Of a DNA stretch of 5,357 bases, positions 1 through 5,357 are shown piece after piece. The position numbers and the translations under genes were made by a program. The notes under the pieces were generated by a model. The model was not told the origin of the DNA. It did no database searches and saw only the letters and a list, made by a program, of their open reading frames with translations. This DNA is from an uncultured Paracoccaceae bacterium. GTDB taxonomy: Bacteria; Pseudomonadota; Alphaproteobacteria; Rhodobacterales; Rhodobacteraceae. How positions within the stretch are numbered: the stretch's first letter is position 1; each line of letters begins with the position of its first letter. Location: NCBI GenBank assembly GCA_937132145.1, contig CAKZNY010000275.1, forward strand, positions 1-5,357, in the 5' to 3' direction.

Positions 1-1
1 C

Positions 2-82
2 GATATTGATAACAGTGGTGACCCGTATCTGGACCAGTTTATAAACGCGCGGGCCGAGGGTCCGATTGAGAGTGTGAGGTGA
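2..82 (+). CDS. C-terminal end of an unrecognised protein (partial)
   Basis: An open frame enters from the left edge and runs 26 codons to TGA at 80-82. The visible tail is hydrophilic and acidic, with DNSGDPYLDQFINARAEG at its core, and shows no membrane segment or motif I recognise. Codon choice resembles the downstream genes, and the frame ends cleanly just before the palindromic repeat, as expected for a real gene terminus. I remember dnaB and alr lying upstream of the pqiA-radA block in related genomes, but this tail does not look like the C-terminus of either, so I give no name. With only 26 codons visible, chance openness cannot be excluded. Confidence 0.45.
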   Translation, partial: DIDNSGDPYLDQFINARAEGPIESVR

Positions 83-101
83 CCTTTCTTGTGTACGGTG
101 A

Positions 102-176
102 TGTAGGGTGTGCGGTTTCCGCGCACCGATATGAGGTTTGATGTTGGAGCGGTGCGCGGAAACCGCACACCCTACA
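102..176. repeat. REPIN-like nested inverted repeat (two REP-type hairpins head to head)
   Basis: Positions 102-128 are the exact reverse complement of 150-176, giving 27 bp of perfect stem around a 21-base centre. Each arm also folds on itself. On the left, GGTGTGCGG (107-115) faces CCGCGCACC (119-127) across a TTT loop, with one G-T wobble. The right arm is the mirror image, GGTGCGCGG (151-159) facing CCGCACACC (163-171) across AAA. Two short imperfect palindromes in inverted orientation separated by a spacer are the hallmark of REPIN/BIME extragenic elements, which are mobilised in trans by RAYT (REP-associated tyrosine) transposases. It sits between two genes and ends 24 bases before the PqiA-like start. 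No T-run follows, so a simple intrinsic terminator is less likely. The symmetry is certain; membership of a dispersed family is inferred. Confidence 0.8.
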
Positions 177-200
177 CATCGCCATTCGGCCGGACTATAG

Positions 201-638
201 ATGACCATGTTAAAACTCGCCAACCTCTCTCTATTCATCCTCTTCCCCGTCGCGTGGTTCGCCCCCCTGCTTCGCGCGGGCCTCCTGCCGCTATTCGCGC
301 TCGATGAAATCTCGACCATCACCGCCGTGCAAGCCTTGTGGCGCGCGGACATCTTCCTCGCCCTTCTCGTCACCTTCCTCGCCATCTTTGCCCCCATCAT
401 CAAAGTTGTAGCAACCACGTTAATCCACTTCGGCGTGCTCTCCAGACAAGTCCTGCCAACCCTCGAAATCCTCGGAAAACTGGCAATGGCTGATGTGTTC
501 CTGATCGCGATCTACATCGTCGCGGCCAAAGGCGTCGGCGTCGGCCGGATCGAAACCGCTTGGGGCCTATACCTGTTTACAACCTGCGTTCTCGGCTCCA
601 TGCTCATCACGCATCTAACCAAACGGAAGTTGTTATGA
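201..638 (+). CDS. PqiA-family small integral membrane protein, single module
   Basis: This 145-residue, strongly hydrophobic protein matches the paraquat-inducible protein A family in character. There are four probable membrane helices, at about residues 6-30, 51-75, 96-113 and 119-138. The segment before helix 3, KLAMADVFLIAIYIV (93-107), resembles the conserved 'W-S-M-L-D-V-F' stretch of PqiA modules. E. coli PqiA has two such modules in a protein of over 400 residues and works with PqiB/PqiC in envelope lipid transport. This one has a single module and no MCE-domain partner in view, so the E. coli role should not be carried over. The start at 201 has no clear Shine-Dalgarno sequence. A second ATG at 207 would remove only two residues. 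The stop overlaps the next start in an ATGA at 635-638. The palindromic repeat ends 24 bases upstream, so any promoter lies in or before that repeat. Confidence 0.75.
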   Translation: MTMLKLANLSLFILFPVAWFAPLLRAGLLPLFALDEISTITAVQALWRADIFLALLVTFLAIFAPIIKVVATTLIHFGVLSRQVLPTLEILGKLAMADVFLIAIYIVAAKGVGVGRIETAWGLYLFTTCVLGSMLITHLTKRKLL

Positions 639-949
639 TCTTTGAACTTATAAGCGGGATAACCATCGCCGCGGGTGTTTTTGCCGCCCTGCTTTGGTCG
701 CTATATCAAAGCGTGTTGAAACGTGGGCCGCTGCAATACGCCCATATAGCCGCCGCCACGTTAACCATACTCGGCATGGCCTCAATTTCTGCCGCATCTT
801 CTTTCTTTGCTCAAATACTCGGAATCCTGTTACTGGCCGCAGCCGTAACGGCCACAATTCTGGAGGTTCGCTGGAACCGCGCTCTCACCGCCCTCCAGAT
901 AATTTTCGCAATCGTTTTAATCCTCGGCTTGCCCTTCGCGTCCGCATAA
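635..949 (+). CDS. Unrecognised four-helix membrane protein
   Basis: I do not recognise this 104-residue protein. It is almost wholly hydrophobic, with likely membrane helices at about 4-26, 36-54, 58-78 and 84-101. A short basic loop follows helix 1 (LKRG, 28-31) and an EVRWNR loop lies before helix 4 (77-82). The second helix is rich in small residues (Ala, Ser, Gly). There is no catalytic motif or cysteine. The frame stays open upstream to an ATG at 560, but I chose ATG 635: it overlaps the preceding stop in an ATGA, has GGAAG at 625-629 at suitable spacing, and begins directly with a membrane helix. The tight overlap implies translational coupling to the PqiA-like gene and perhaps a shared membrane role. 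Only 13 bases separate its stop from radA. Confidence 0.75.
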   Translation: MIFELISGITIAAGVFAALLWSLYQSVLKRGPLQYAHIAAATLTILGMASISAASSFFAQILGILLLAAAVTATILEVRWNRALTALQIIFAIVLILGLPFASA

Positions 950-962
950 GGCAAAAAACCCT

Positions 963-2333
963 ATGGCAAAATCATCGACATATGTTTGCTCCGCCTGCGG
1001 GGCCGCACACAAGAAATGGGCCGGACGTTGCGAGACGTGCGGCGAGTGGAATTCGATAACTCAAGAGGATGTCCTTTCGGCGGGTCCCAAAGGCCAGACT
1101 TTGGGTGCGGCGAAGGGGTTAAAGGTGGAGCTTTCGGACCTGACATCGAAAGACGCCCCACTTGTGCGCAGCCTTTTTGGCATAGACGAGCTGGACCGCG
1201 TGCTTGGCGGCGGCCTTGTGCCCGCATCCGCCATTCTGGTGGGCGGCGATCCGGGTATCGGCAAATCGACCTTGCTGCTGCAAGCCGCCGCCGCATTTGC
1301 GCGTAAGGGCAAGAAGGTGCTGTATGTTTCAGGCGAGGAGGCCTCCAGCCAGATCAGGATGCGCGCGGAGCGCTTAAACCTGACGGATGCGCCGGTGAAG
1401 CTGGCCGCCGAAACTAACCTTCGCGATATTCTGACAACGCTGGAATCCGAGCGCCCCGATCTGGTGATTATAGACTCGATCCAGACCATGTGGGCCGATC
1501 ATGTTGGCTCCGCGCCCGGTTCTGTTTCGCAGGTTCGCGCCGTTGCCCACGAATTAACCACATTTGCCAAACGGCGGGGGATTTCGGTTATTCTGGTCGG
1601 CCATGTCACCAAAGACGGGCAAATCGCCGGGCCTCGGGTTATCGAGCATATGGTTGATACGGTGTTGTATTTTGAAGGCGAGCGGGGCCACCAGTTCCGC
1701 ATCCTTCGCGCCGTGAAAAACCGTTTTGGCCCCGCCGACGAGATTGGCGTATTCGAGATGACCGGAGCGGGGTTGAAACAAGTCACCAACCCCTCGGCAT
1801 TATTTCTTAGCGAGCGGGATAAACCGGCGTCTGGCTCGGTGGTTTTTGCCGGAATCGAGGGCACCCGTCCGGTTCTGGTCGAAATTCAGGCCCTTGTTGC
1901 AAAATCGCCTCTGGCGACCCCGCGCCGCACGGTTGTGGGTTGGGATTCGGGGCGGCTCGCGATGATTTTGGCTGTCCTTGAAGCCCGCTGTGGCATCAGC
2001 TTTGGCGGAATGGATGTGTACCTGAATATCGCGGGCGGCATCAAAATCAGCGAGCCTGCGGCAGACCTCGCCGTCGCGGCAGCGTTAATCTCGGCAAAAC
2101 AGGATCACGCGTTGCCCGCTGATTCGGTGGTTTTCGGGGAAGTTAGTCTTTCAGGGGCGCTCAGGCCGATCTCGCGGCCTGAAAACCGGCTGAAAGAAGC
2201 CGAAAAACTGGGGTTTTCCAGTGCCTACGCACCATCAAGGATGAAAACTATCGCCAAAACCGGCATAGACGTGCATAAAGTCGGCGATCTTGCAGAGTTT
2301 ATTGAACTTTGTTTTGGCCAGCTAGACGATTAA
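963..2333 (+). CDS. radA: DNA repair protein RadA (Sms), branch-migration ATPase
   Basis: This 456-residue protein has the full RadA layout and normal length. An N-terminal four-cysteine zinc finger (C9, C12, C23, C26, two CxxC pairs) is followed by a RecA-like ATPase. Walker A is GGDPGIGKST (94-103), and the Walker B strand LVIIDSIQT ends its hydrophobic run at D171. The RadA-specific KNRFG motif is at 252-256. A Lon-protease-like C-terminal domain spans about 285-456. There, SEPAADLAVAAAL (363-375) occupies the region where Lon has its catalytic serine, which is absent as is usual in RadA, so no proteolysis is expected. RadA is known to process recombination intermediates, extending heteroduplex after RecA-mediated strand exchange, and acts in the cytoplasm. 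The ATG at 963 places the zinc finger at the expected distance from the N-terminus. The ribosome site is weak (AAGG, 948-951), so expression may depend on translation of the upstream gene. Confidence 0.98.
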   Translation: MAKSSTYVCSACGAAHKKWAGRCETCGEWNSITQEDVLSAGPKGQTLGAAKGLKVELSDLTSKDAPLVRSLFGIDELDRVLGGGLVPASAILVGGDPGIGKSTLLLQAAAAFARKGKKVLYVSGEEASSQIRMRAERLNLTDAPVKLAAETNLRDILTTLESERPDLVIIDSIQTMWADHVGSAPGSVSQVRAVAHELTTFAKRRGISVILVGHVTKDGQIAGPRVIEHMVDTVLYFEGERGHQFRILRAVKNRFGPADEIGVFEMTGAGLKQVTNPSALFLSERDKPASGSVVFAGIEGTRPVLVEIQALVAKSPLATPRRTVVGWDSGRLAMILAVLEARCGISFGGMDVYLNIAGGIKISEPAADLAVAAALISAKQDHALPADSVVFGEVSLSGALRPISRPENRLKEAEKLGFSSAYAPSRMKTIAKTGIDVHKVGDLAEFIELCFGQLDD

Positions 2334-2339
2334 AGGGAC
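2334..2339 (+). promoter_or_regulatory. Ribosome binding site of cvpA
   Basis: AGGGAC begins directly after the radA stop codon and lies 6 bases before the ATG at 2346. It is a better Shine-Dalgarno match than those of radA or purF, and it fixes the cvpA start. Confidence 0.6.
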
Positions 2340-2345
2340 AGAATA

Positions 2346-2936
2346 ATGGAAGACTTCACACTTTTTGACGCTGGCGTTGCCGCTATCCTGTTCATTTCGG
2401 CTGTTCTGGCATATTCGCGTGGCTTCGTTCGTGAAATTCTTAGCATTGCGGGCTGGATCGGGGCGGGTGCTGTTGCCTTCTACTTCTCGCCACAAGTTGT
2501 GCCGTTGGTACAGGAAATCCCTATCCTGAGGGACATTATCGGTGACAACTGCGAGCTGGGCATATTGGCCGCCTTTGCCGGTGTATTCACAATCGCCCTC
2601 GTGGTCATCGCGCTGTTCACGCCGCTGATCTCGGGCGCGGTTCAAAACTCGGCACTCGGGTCGCTGGACGGCGGATTGGGGTTCTTGTTTGGCCTCGTTC
2701 GTGGTTTGCTTTTGATCGTTGTGGTCCTGATTACATACGACTTCTTCATTGCTGGCGGCGAAGGCTTCCCTGTGGTCGCGGATTCCAAAACTCGTGTGAT
2801 CCTTGCAGAACAGCAAATACGCATGCAGGAATACATCCCGACAGAAATCCCCGAGTGGTTGATCGAACCATATGAGAAGTTGACCGCAAACTGCACGGGC
2901 GATGCCATCACCTCCGAAGAGGCGGCTGAAGGCTGA
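2346..2936 (+). CDS. cvpA: CvpA family membrane protein (colicin V production homologue)
   Basis: This 196-residue inner-membrane protein has four predicted helices at about 7-25, 32-50, 72-95 and 107-132, followed by a soluble tail of about 60 residues. Family features visible are the loop YSRGFVREILSIAGWIGA after helix 1 (23-40) and LGSLDGGLGFLFGLVRG (104-120) entering helix 4. CvpA was named for a requirement in colicin V export in E. coli and has been linked to envelope homeostasis; its biochemical activity is not settled. In E. coli, as here, it lies immediately upstream of purF, which strengthens the call. The start is well supported by AGGGAC at 2334-2339, 12 bases after radA's stop. 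Translation ends at a tandem TGA-TAA (2934-2939). The acidic tail, with its C-terminal EEAAEG, is probably variable within the family. Confidence 0.93.
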   Translation: MEDFTLFDAGVAAILFISAVLAYSRGFVREILSIAGWIGAGAVAFYFSPQVVPLVQEIPILRDIIGDNCELGILAAFAGVFTIALVVIALFTPLISGAVQNSALGSLDGGLGFLFGLVRGLLLIVVVLITYDFFIAGGEGFPVVADSKTRVILAEQQIRMQEYIPTEIPEWLIEPYEKLTANCTGDAITSEEAAEG

Positions 2937-2957
2937 TAAAACGCCACAGGTGCGTAA

Positions 2958-2986
2958 GGTGGGGTGACTCCGCTAGCGACCCCGCC
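2958..2986 (+). promoter_or_regulatory. GC-rich hairpin in the cvpA-purF leader
   Basis: GGTGGGGT (2958-2965) can pair with ACCCCGCC (2979-2986), giving an 8-bp stem with one G-U pair and a 13-base loop that contains the palindrome CGCTAGCG (2971-2978). It is the only strong structure in the 94 bases between cvpA and purF and ends 14 bases before the possible TTG start at 3001. No T-run follows (the next bases are TATAAGGC), so it is not a standard intrinsic terminator. It could be a processing or stability element that sets purF expression apart from the upstream genes, or a leader element. The pairing is visible; any function is inferred. Confidence 0.4.
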
Positions 2987-3030
2987 TATAAGGCAAGCAG
3001 TTGCAACAAGCCAAGCGAGCCCTTGCCAAT

Positions 3031-4500
3031 ATGTACGACGATACGGACTTCCCTACCCTTCCTTTTGATGATGACAAATTGCACGAAGAGTGCGGCGTTT
3101 TCGGCGTCTGGGGCATGGCCGAGGCGGCAAATTTTGTAGCCCTTGGCCTGCACGCCCTGCAACACCGCGGGCAAGAAGCTGGCGGAATCGTTGCGTACGA
3201 TGCCGATAAAGGCTTCACCTCGGCCCGTCGTTTCGGATATGTGCGCGACAACTTCACCAAATCCAGCCTGATGGCCACCCTGCCCGGCACCCTGTCGATC
3301 GGCCACGTGCGCTATTCCACCGCCGGATCAAAGGGCGACACCCAAATTCGCGACGTACAACCCCTGTTCGCCGAATTGGCCTTGGGGGGCTGCGCGATTG
3401 CCCACAACGGAAACCTGACCAACGCCGATGCCTTGCGCCGCGAATTGATCGAGCGTGGCGCGATCTTCCAGTCCTCGTCTGATACCGAATGTATCGTGCA
3501 TCTGATGGCGCGGTCTTTCCAGCAAAACATCCCCGAACGCCTGAAAGACGCGCTGCGCCGTGTCGAAGGAGCGTTCTCCATCGTTGCCATGACCAGCACC
3601 AAACTCATCGGTGTGCGCGACGCGCTTGGTGTTCGCCCGTTAGTTCTGGGCCGCCTTGGAGATGGCTGGATACTGGCCTCGGAAACCTGCGCGCTGGACA
3701 TCATCGGCGCTGAATTCATCCGCGAAATTGAACCGGGCGAGATGGTAGTGATTACGGACAGCGGCCTTGAAAGCGTCTTTCCGTTTCACAAAGCAGACCC
3801 CCGCCCCTGCATCTTTGAACATGTGTATTTCAGTCGCCCTGACAGCATTTTTGTTGGCAAGTCGGTATATGAAGCACGCCACGCCATCGGTGTGGAACTG
3901 GCCAAAGAAGCCGCAGTAGATGCAGACCTCGTTTGCCCCGTTCCGGACGGCGGCGTGCCTGCCGCGATTGGCTATGCACAAGAAAGCGGCATTCCTTACG
4001 CGATGGGTATCAGTCGAAATCAATACATGGGCCGCACCTTCATCGAACCAACCGATCAGATCCGCAACATGGGTGTGCTGTTGAAACTGAACGTCAACCG
4101 CGCTCTGATCCGTGGAAAGCGCATCATTCTGGTGGACGATTCCGTTGTGCGCGGCACCACCAGCCGCAAGATCAAACAGATGATGCTGGATGCAGGCGCA
4201 AAGGAAGTACATTTCCGTATCGCCTCGCCGCCCACACAGTGGCCGTGTTTTTACGGCGTCGATACGCCTGACCGCGAGAAACTGCTGGCCGGCACCATGA
4301 CCGAGGATCAGATGTGCGAGCATCTTGGCGTGGACAGCCTGCGATTTGTGTCACTGGACGGCTTGTACAGGGCCGTTGGCCAAGCGGAAGGCCGTAACAA
4401 CAAGCGCCCGCAGTATTGCGATGCATGTTTCAGCGGCGACTACCCGATACGCCCGACAGACAAGATCGCAAGCGGCTTTAAAATGCAGGGCGAAAAATGA
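3031..4500 (+). CDS. purF: Amidophosphoribosyltransferase (glutamine PRPP amidotransferase)
   Basis: PurF makes 5-phosphoribosylamine from PRPP and glutamine, the first committed step of purine synthesis, in the cytoplasm. From ATG 3031 the protein has 489 residues. C21 in EECGVFGV would become the N-terminal nucleophile of the Ntn glutaminase after removal of a 20-residue propeptide. Other glutaminase signatures are HALQHRGQEAGG (41-52), GHVRYST (91-97), NGNLTN (126-131) and SSDTE (149-153). The phosphoribosyltransferase PRPP loop is IILVDDSVVRGTTS (365-378). C260, C406, C463 and C466 fit the four cysteines that bind [4Fe-4S] in the B. subtilis enzyme (PRPCIFEHVYF, PCFYG, YCDAC), so this is the Fe-S, propeptide-processed type. 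An in-frame TTG at 3001, preceded by AAGG (2990-2993), would add ten residues to the propeptide. I prefer the ATG, although its own ribosome site is poor. The stop overlaps the SDR start. Confidence 0.97.
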   Translation: MYDDTDFPTLPFDDDKLHEECGVFGVWGMAEAANFVALGLHALQHRGQEAGGIVAYDADKGFTSARRFGYVRDNFTKSSLMATLPGTLSIGHVRYSTAGSKGDTQIRDVQPLFAELALGGCAIAHNGNLTNADALRRELIERGAIFQSSSDTECIVHLMARSFQQNIPERLKDALRRVEGAFSIVAMTSTKLIGVRDALGVRPLVLGRLGDGWILASETCALDIIGAEFIREIEPGEMVVITDSGLESVFPFHKADPRPCIFEHVYFSRPDSIFVGKSVYEARHAIGVELAKEAAVDADLVCPVPDGGVPAAIGYAQESGIPYAMGISRNQYMGRTFIEPTDQIRNMGVLLKLNVNRALIRGKRIILVDDSVVRGTTSRKIKQMMLDAGAKEVHFRIASPPTQWPCFYGVDTPDREKLLAGTMTEDQMCEHLGVDSLRFVSLDGLYRAVGQAEGRNNKRPQYCDACFSGDYPIRPTDKIASGFKMQGEK

Positions 4501-5156
4501 AAATCGAAGCCGGTACCGTTGCGCTGGTAACCGGCGCGTCTCGCGGTTTGGGTTATGCCACCGCTGTCGAGCTGGCACGCAAAGGCGCACATGTCATCGC
4601 ACTGGCCAAAACCGTTGGTGGTCTGGAAGAGCTGGCCGATGAAATCGAGGCCGTGGGCGGTTCAAGCACTCTGGTGCCGCTGGACATCACGGACGAGGGC
4701 GGGCTGCAACGCATGTGTCTGGCTATTTATGAGCGCTGGGGACATCTGGATTTGCTGGTGCATTGCGCGGCGCACGCGGTGTTATTATCGCCTGTGGCCC
4801 ATGTGGCGGAAAAGGATTTTGACCGGATGTGGGCTGTGAATGCACGCGCCACACAACGGATTATCGCCATGACCGAACCTTTGTTGAAGGTGGCAAAAAA
4901 CGGCACGGCGGTATTCATGAACGATCCGCGCGCAGGTCAAAAGTTTTTTGCAGGCTACGGCGCCACCAAAGCTGCGGCCCAAGCGATTGTTGACAGCTGG
5001 GCGGCCGAAACCGTCACCATCGGGCCGCGTGTTTTGACGTTCACACCGAACCCGATGCCAACAGGTATTCGCGCCCGTTTCCACCCCGGCGAAAATCGGG
5101 AAAAGCTAAGTCCAACCAGTGACGAGGCGAAAAGACTGCTGGATTACCTCTCGTAA
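4497..5156 (+). CDS. SDR-family protein lacking the usual catalytic serine
   Basis: This 219-residue protein has a Rossmann-fold start of the classical short-chain dehydrogenase/reductase type: nucleotide-binding TGASRGLG (12-19), an acidic residue in LDITD (62-66), N115 in WAVNARA, and the active-site pair Y154/K158 in YGATK. Two departures stand out. The common NNAG strand is replaced by HCAAH (89-93). The strand that normally carries the catalytic serine reads AVFMNDPRAG (138-147), with no serine or threonine. It is also shorter than the usual 240-250 residues, with a reduced substrate-binding C-terminal part. It may be a catalytically weakened or repurposed SDR; the substrate cannot be inferred. 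Its ATG shares bases with the purF stop (ATGA, 4497-4500), implying coupled translation and suggesting a link to purine metabolism or simply stable co-expression. I recall similar proteins after purF in Rhodobacteraceae. Confidence 0.88.
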   Translation: MKIEAGTVALVTGASRGLGYATAVELARKGAHVIALAKTVGGLEELADEIEAVGGSSTLVPLDITDEGGLQRMCLAIYERWGHLDLLVHCAAHAVLLSPVAHVAEKDFDRMWAVNARATQRIIAMTEPLLKVAKNGTAVFMNDPRAGQKFFAGYGATKAAAQAIVDSWAAETVTIGPRVLTFTPNPMPTGIRARFHPGENREKLSPTSDEAKRLLDYLS

Positions 5157-5306
5157 AACTCGTGAAACCACAAAACTAAATCTAAATCCTTCTGGCATAA
5201 ATAATTATTTGAACAAAGTTTTGCCTAATTTCTGCCATTTTTCTCTGCAACTTGTTCCACATCAATATTTTTAATTGGTTGTAAAACGATTTTGTGAGGA
5301 AAAACG
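5157..5306. other. AT-rich intergenic region between the purF-SDR genes and a new gene
   Basis: These 150 bases are far richer in A and T than the rest of the window and carry no credible gene. They contain a perfect 12-bp palindrome, AAATAATTATTT (5199-5210). This lies inside a weak outer pairing of CAAAACT (5171-5177) with AGTTTTG (5217-5223), which might act as an end-of-transcript structure but is too AT-rich to call a terminator. A promoter for the gene at 5307 should lie here. I found TTG-type -35 candidates such as TTGTTC (5252-5257) but no well-spaced -10 partner, so I mark no promoter. Confidence 0.5.
5295..5300 (+). promoter_or_regulatory. Ribosome binding site of the gene starting at 5307
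   Basis: TGAGGA lies 6 bases before the ATG at 5307. This is one of the best-formed Shine-Dalgarno sequences in the window and supports the reality of the truncated gene. Confidence 0.65.
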
Positions 5307-5357
5307 ATGAAACTGATATTTGATTTCAAGGATAACGAATCCGGCGCGGTTACCGTT
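5307..5357 (+). CDS. Start of a small Flp/pilin-like protein (partial)
   Basis: Only 17 residues are visible, MKLIFDFKDNESGAVTV, before the window ends with the frame still open. A short N-terminus with two lysines leading into ESGAVTV resembles a group of small proteins that I recall from Rhodobacteraceae. In these, a '(D/E)-x-G-A-V-T-V-D-W' segment precedes a single hydrophobic helix, similar to Flp-type or TadE-like prepilins cleaved after glycine by a TadV/CpaA peptidase. If correct, the product would be a small membrane-anchored or pilus-associated protein. The start is supported by TGAGGA (5295-5300), and the AT-rich gap before it suggests its own transcription unit. The gene is real with fair confidence; the family is a tentative inference from a very short sequence. 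Confidence 0.6.
   Translation, partial: MKLIFDFKDNESGAVTV

Noticed and set aside
102..176. Interpretation of the palindrome as an intrinsic terminator of the upstream gene
   Set aside because: There is no T-run after the stem on the plus strand, and the nested double-hairpin symmetry fits a REPIN-type element better. A terminator role is not excluded.
110..307. Plus-strand open frame of 65 codons starting inside the palindrome
   Set aside because: It begins within the inverted repeat, overlaps the PqiA-like gene in another frame, and its arginine/proline-rich product looks like a frame shadow of GC-rich coding DNA.
560..634. Upstream extension of the 635-949 gene to an ATG at 560
   Set aside because: The extension lies entirely inside the PqiA-like gene and encodes a basic stretch unlike a membrane protein start. 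ATG 635 has a ribosome site and the coupling overlap.
1061..1489. Minus-strand open frame opposite the radA ATPase region
   Set aside because: It is a serine/arginine-rich shadow of radA with no motif and no ribosome site that I could identify.
2322..2816. Minus-strand open frame of 164 codons opposite cvpA
   Set aside because: It is an antisense shadow of cvpA. The product is rich in N, R, Q and E with no recognisable domain, while the plus-strand CvpA features are clear.
3640..4323. Minus-strand open frame of 227 codons opposite purF
   Set aside because: It is long but fully antisense to the conserved phosphoribosyltransferase half of purF. The product is rich in His, Ala and Phe and has no recognisable motif, and stop-poor antisense frames are common opposite GC-rich genes.
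5252..5290. Possible sigma-70 promoter (TTGTTC with TGTAAA) before the gene at 5307
   Set aside because: The two hexamers are 22 bases apart, too far for a standard promoter, and no better -10 is visible at 16-18 bases.

Overview
The window looks like chromosomal DNA from an alphaproteobacterium, most likely of the Rhodobacteraceae (Roseobacter-type). The reasons are the moderately high-GC coding style, the gene order (PqiA-like protein, radA, cvpA, purF, short-chain dehydrogenase), a PurF of the propeptide/[4Fe-4S] type, and a cut-off final gene starting with a pilin-like segment of a kind I recall from that family. The assignment rests on protein character and remembered synteny, not on a search.

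Layout. Positions 2-82 hold the last 26 codons of an unrecognised plus-strand gene. Positions 102-176 hold a perfect 27-bp inverted repeat (102-128 with 150-176) in which each arm is itself a hairpin. This is the architecture of a REPIN/BIME-type repetitive extragenic palindrome. From 201 to 5156 there are six complete plus-strand genes: a small PqiA-family membrane protein (201-638), an unrecognised four-helix membrane protein overlapping it by ATGA (635-949), radA (963-2333), cvpA (2346-2936), purF (3031-4500, with a possible TTG start at 3001), and an SDR-family protein overlapping purF by ATGA (4497-5156). The first four genes are joined by gaps of 13 bases or fewer. The only sizeable internal gap, 94 bases between cvpA and purF, contains a GC-rich hairpin. 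Positions 5157-5306 are a markedly AT-rich intergenic region. At 5307 a new gene with a good ribosome binding site begins and runs off the end; its 17 visible residues suggest a small Flp/pilin-like protein.

How the genes fit together. RadA is a recombination and branch-migration ATPase. PurF catalyses the first committed step of purine synthesis, and CvpA is a membrane protein often found next to purF. The SDR protein is translationally coupled to purF but lacks the usual catalytic serine, so its activity is an open question. I see no defence system, CRISPR array, tRNA, rRNA or transposase. Most of the window is ordinary housekeeping sequence. The points worth a second look are the REPIN-like palindrome, the uncharacterised membrane gene before radA, the atypical SDR, the hairpin before purF and the truncated pilin-like gene.
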